From: an uncultured Thermomicrobiales bacterium
GTDB lineage: Bacteria > Chloroflexota > Chloroflexia > Thermomicrobiales > UBA6265
DNA length: 47,654 bases
Reading direction: 5' to 3'
Assembly (NCBI GenBank): GCA_902806325.1
Contig: CADCWE010000269.1
Coordinates: 1 to 47,654 of the forward strand
In this document: positions 46,721 to 47,654 of the stretch, in pieces
How the letters are laid out: each line of letters starts with the position of its first letter
Position numbering within the stretch: position 1 is the stretch's first letter
Program-made: the position numbers and the translations under genes
Notes under the pieces: generated by a model
Database searches by the model: none
The model's input: the letters and a program-made list of their open reading frames with translations, nothing else
Told to the model about the DNA's origin: nothing

Positions 46721-47348
46721 GGTTCGCCCCTCTCCACTGCTGGCACGACCGCCGCGCTGGCGGCCCGTCTATCGGCCACATGCTCGCACGCCATATGCCC
46801 GAATCGGGCGGCACGGGCGGAGCAAGGCAGCCTAGCGCACCCGGTCGTCCATGCGTTTCGATCCGGTTAAACGGTTGGAACGGTGGAGGATCGCTCGCCT
46901 CCGGCCTGGACGTTCTGGTGGTGCTTTCCAGGACGAACAACGTCCAACGACAGTTCTGGAGCCAGAGGAAGGAGGCCGACGTGCGGAGAGAGTGCAGTTC
47001 GCGAAATGTTCCAAGCCTTGGCGGGCGCGCGGTTACAACGTCGCCGGCGGAAGGGGGAACCGTCGGGCCCGACCCCGCCTCGTGCACCCCATCCTGACCG
47101 GGCGCCGGGATGACGCGTTAGACTCGGCGCCCACCGCGGTGGCCGGGGACTCGGCTGTCCGGGTGGCTTCGGGGGTCTCCAGGACCCGCGTTTCTGAGAC
47201 CGGAGCTGTGCTGCTCGCTGGGTGCCGGTCGCGGCCAGGACTCGGGCGCTAGCCGCGGTCGACCCTGGCCGCCTCGGGGCGCGGCGGGGCGCTGCCCTCC
47301 ACCGCACCGAGACGGAGGTGACCAAGATCGAAGAGCGTGAGATCGCGA

Positions 47349-47654
47349 CTACCGAGCGATTCGAGACGCTAGCTGTCGCGAGCACGAGCGCGTGGGTCGC
47401 AATCTACGCCATGATAGCCACGGTACCGTGCGACGGGACGGGTGCTCGCAAGCGATGGCAGCAGGAAACGCACGACGCCAGCCTCCCGGGCCGCCAGAAG
47501 CAGATCGAGAGCCTCTGTCGTTGGAGAAGGGTAGGGCGAAGTAGGGCTTCCCGTCCCGCCGGTAGGATCGCTCCCGCATGTAGAGCCGGGCGGTCTCGGC
47601 GACGGTCCCGCGGCCGCGTAGGTGCGTGAGTAGGGCGCGGTTGGGCGGGGGCTT
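47349..47654 (-). pseudogene. Possible 3' end of a gene entering from the right edge, perhaps frameshifted
   Basis: Open from the edge: KPPPNRALLTHLRGRGTVAETARLYMRERSYRRDGKPYFALPFSND; a second frame then gives PTTEALDLLLAAREAGVVRFLLPSLASTRP. Confidence 0.3.

Overview
GC-rich bacterial chromosomal segment of about 47.7 kb. Gene content suggests Chloroflexota/Thermomicrobia-like, but that is inference. Most genes are ordinary housekeeping or metabolic: amtB, flavin reductase, cupins, a MarR regulator, AceE-type pyruvate dehydrogenase E1, pdxH, an ABC ATPase, apt, fabI, a PHP hydrolase, an M1 peptidase, GNAT, MFS, a DUF255/thioredoxin-fold protein, a zinc metallopeptidase, FAH, an SCO1664-like kinase-fold protein, MATE, a proline racemase-family epimerase, XRE HTH, CitE/HpcH lyase, and tartrate/isopropylmalate-type dehydrogenase. 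The most unusual content is: (1) a ~1670-aa secreted protein with nine SpaA/CnaB-like repeats, eight carrying a conserved Cys pair and most a Ca2+-loop-like acidic segment, followed by PKD-like domains, next to a SARP/STAND/TPR regulator; (2) a paralogous pair of GT-C-like membrane proteins, one fused to an NHL beta-propeller and lacking the HHDES motif of its partner; (3) a Tat-exported tailspike-like beta-helix protein with a CCPDCAC cluster; (4) heptanucleotide tandem-repeat arrays of at least three sequence types in gene-upstream regions, two of them beside GTCATTCC-type inverted repeats; (5) a strong G-quadruplex motif between convergent genes. No tRNA, rRNA or CRISPR array was recognised. 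No clear defence or mobile system was seen beyond an IS630-like transposase N-terminus at the left edge. Start codons were refined by eye from the ORF track. Family names come from motif recognition, not database searches.
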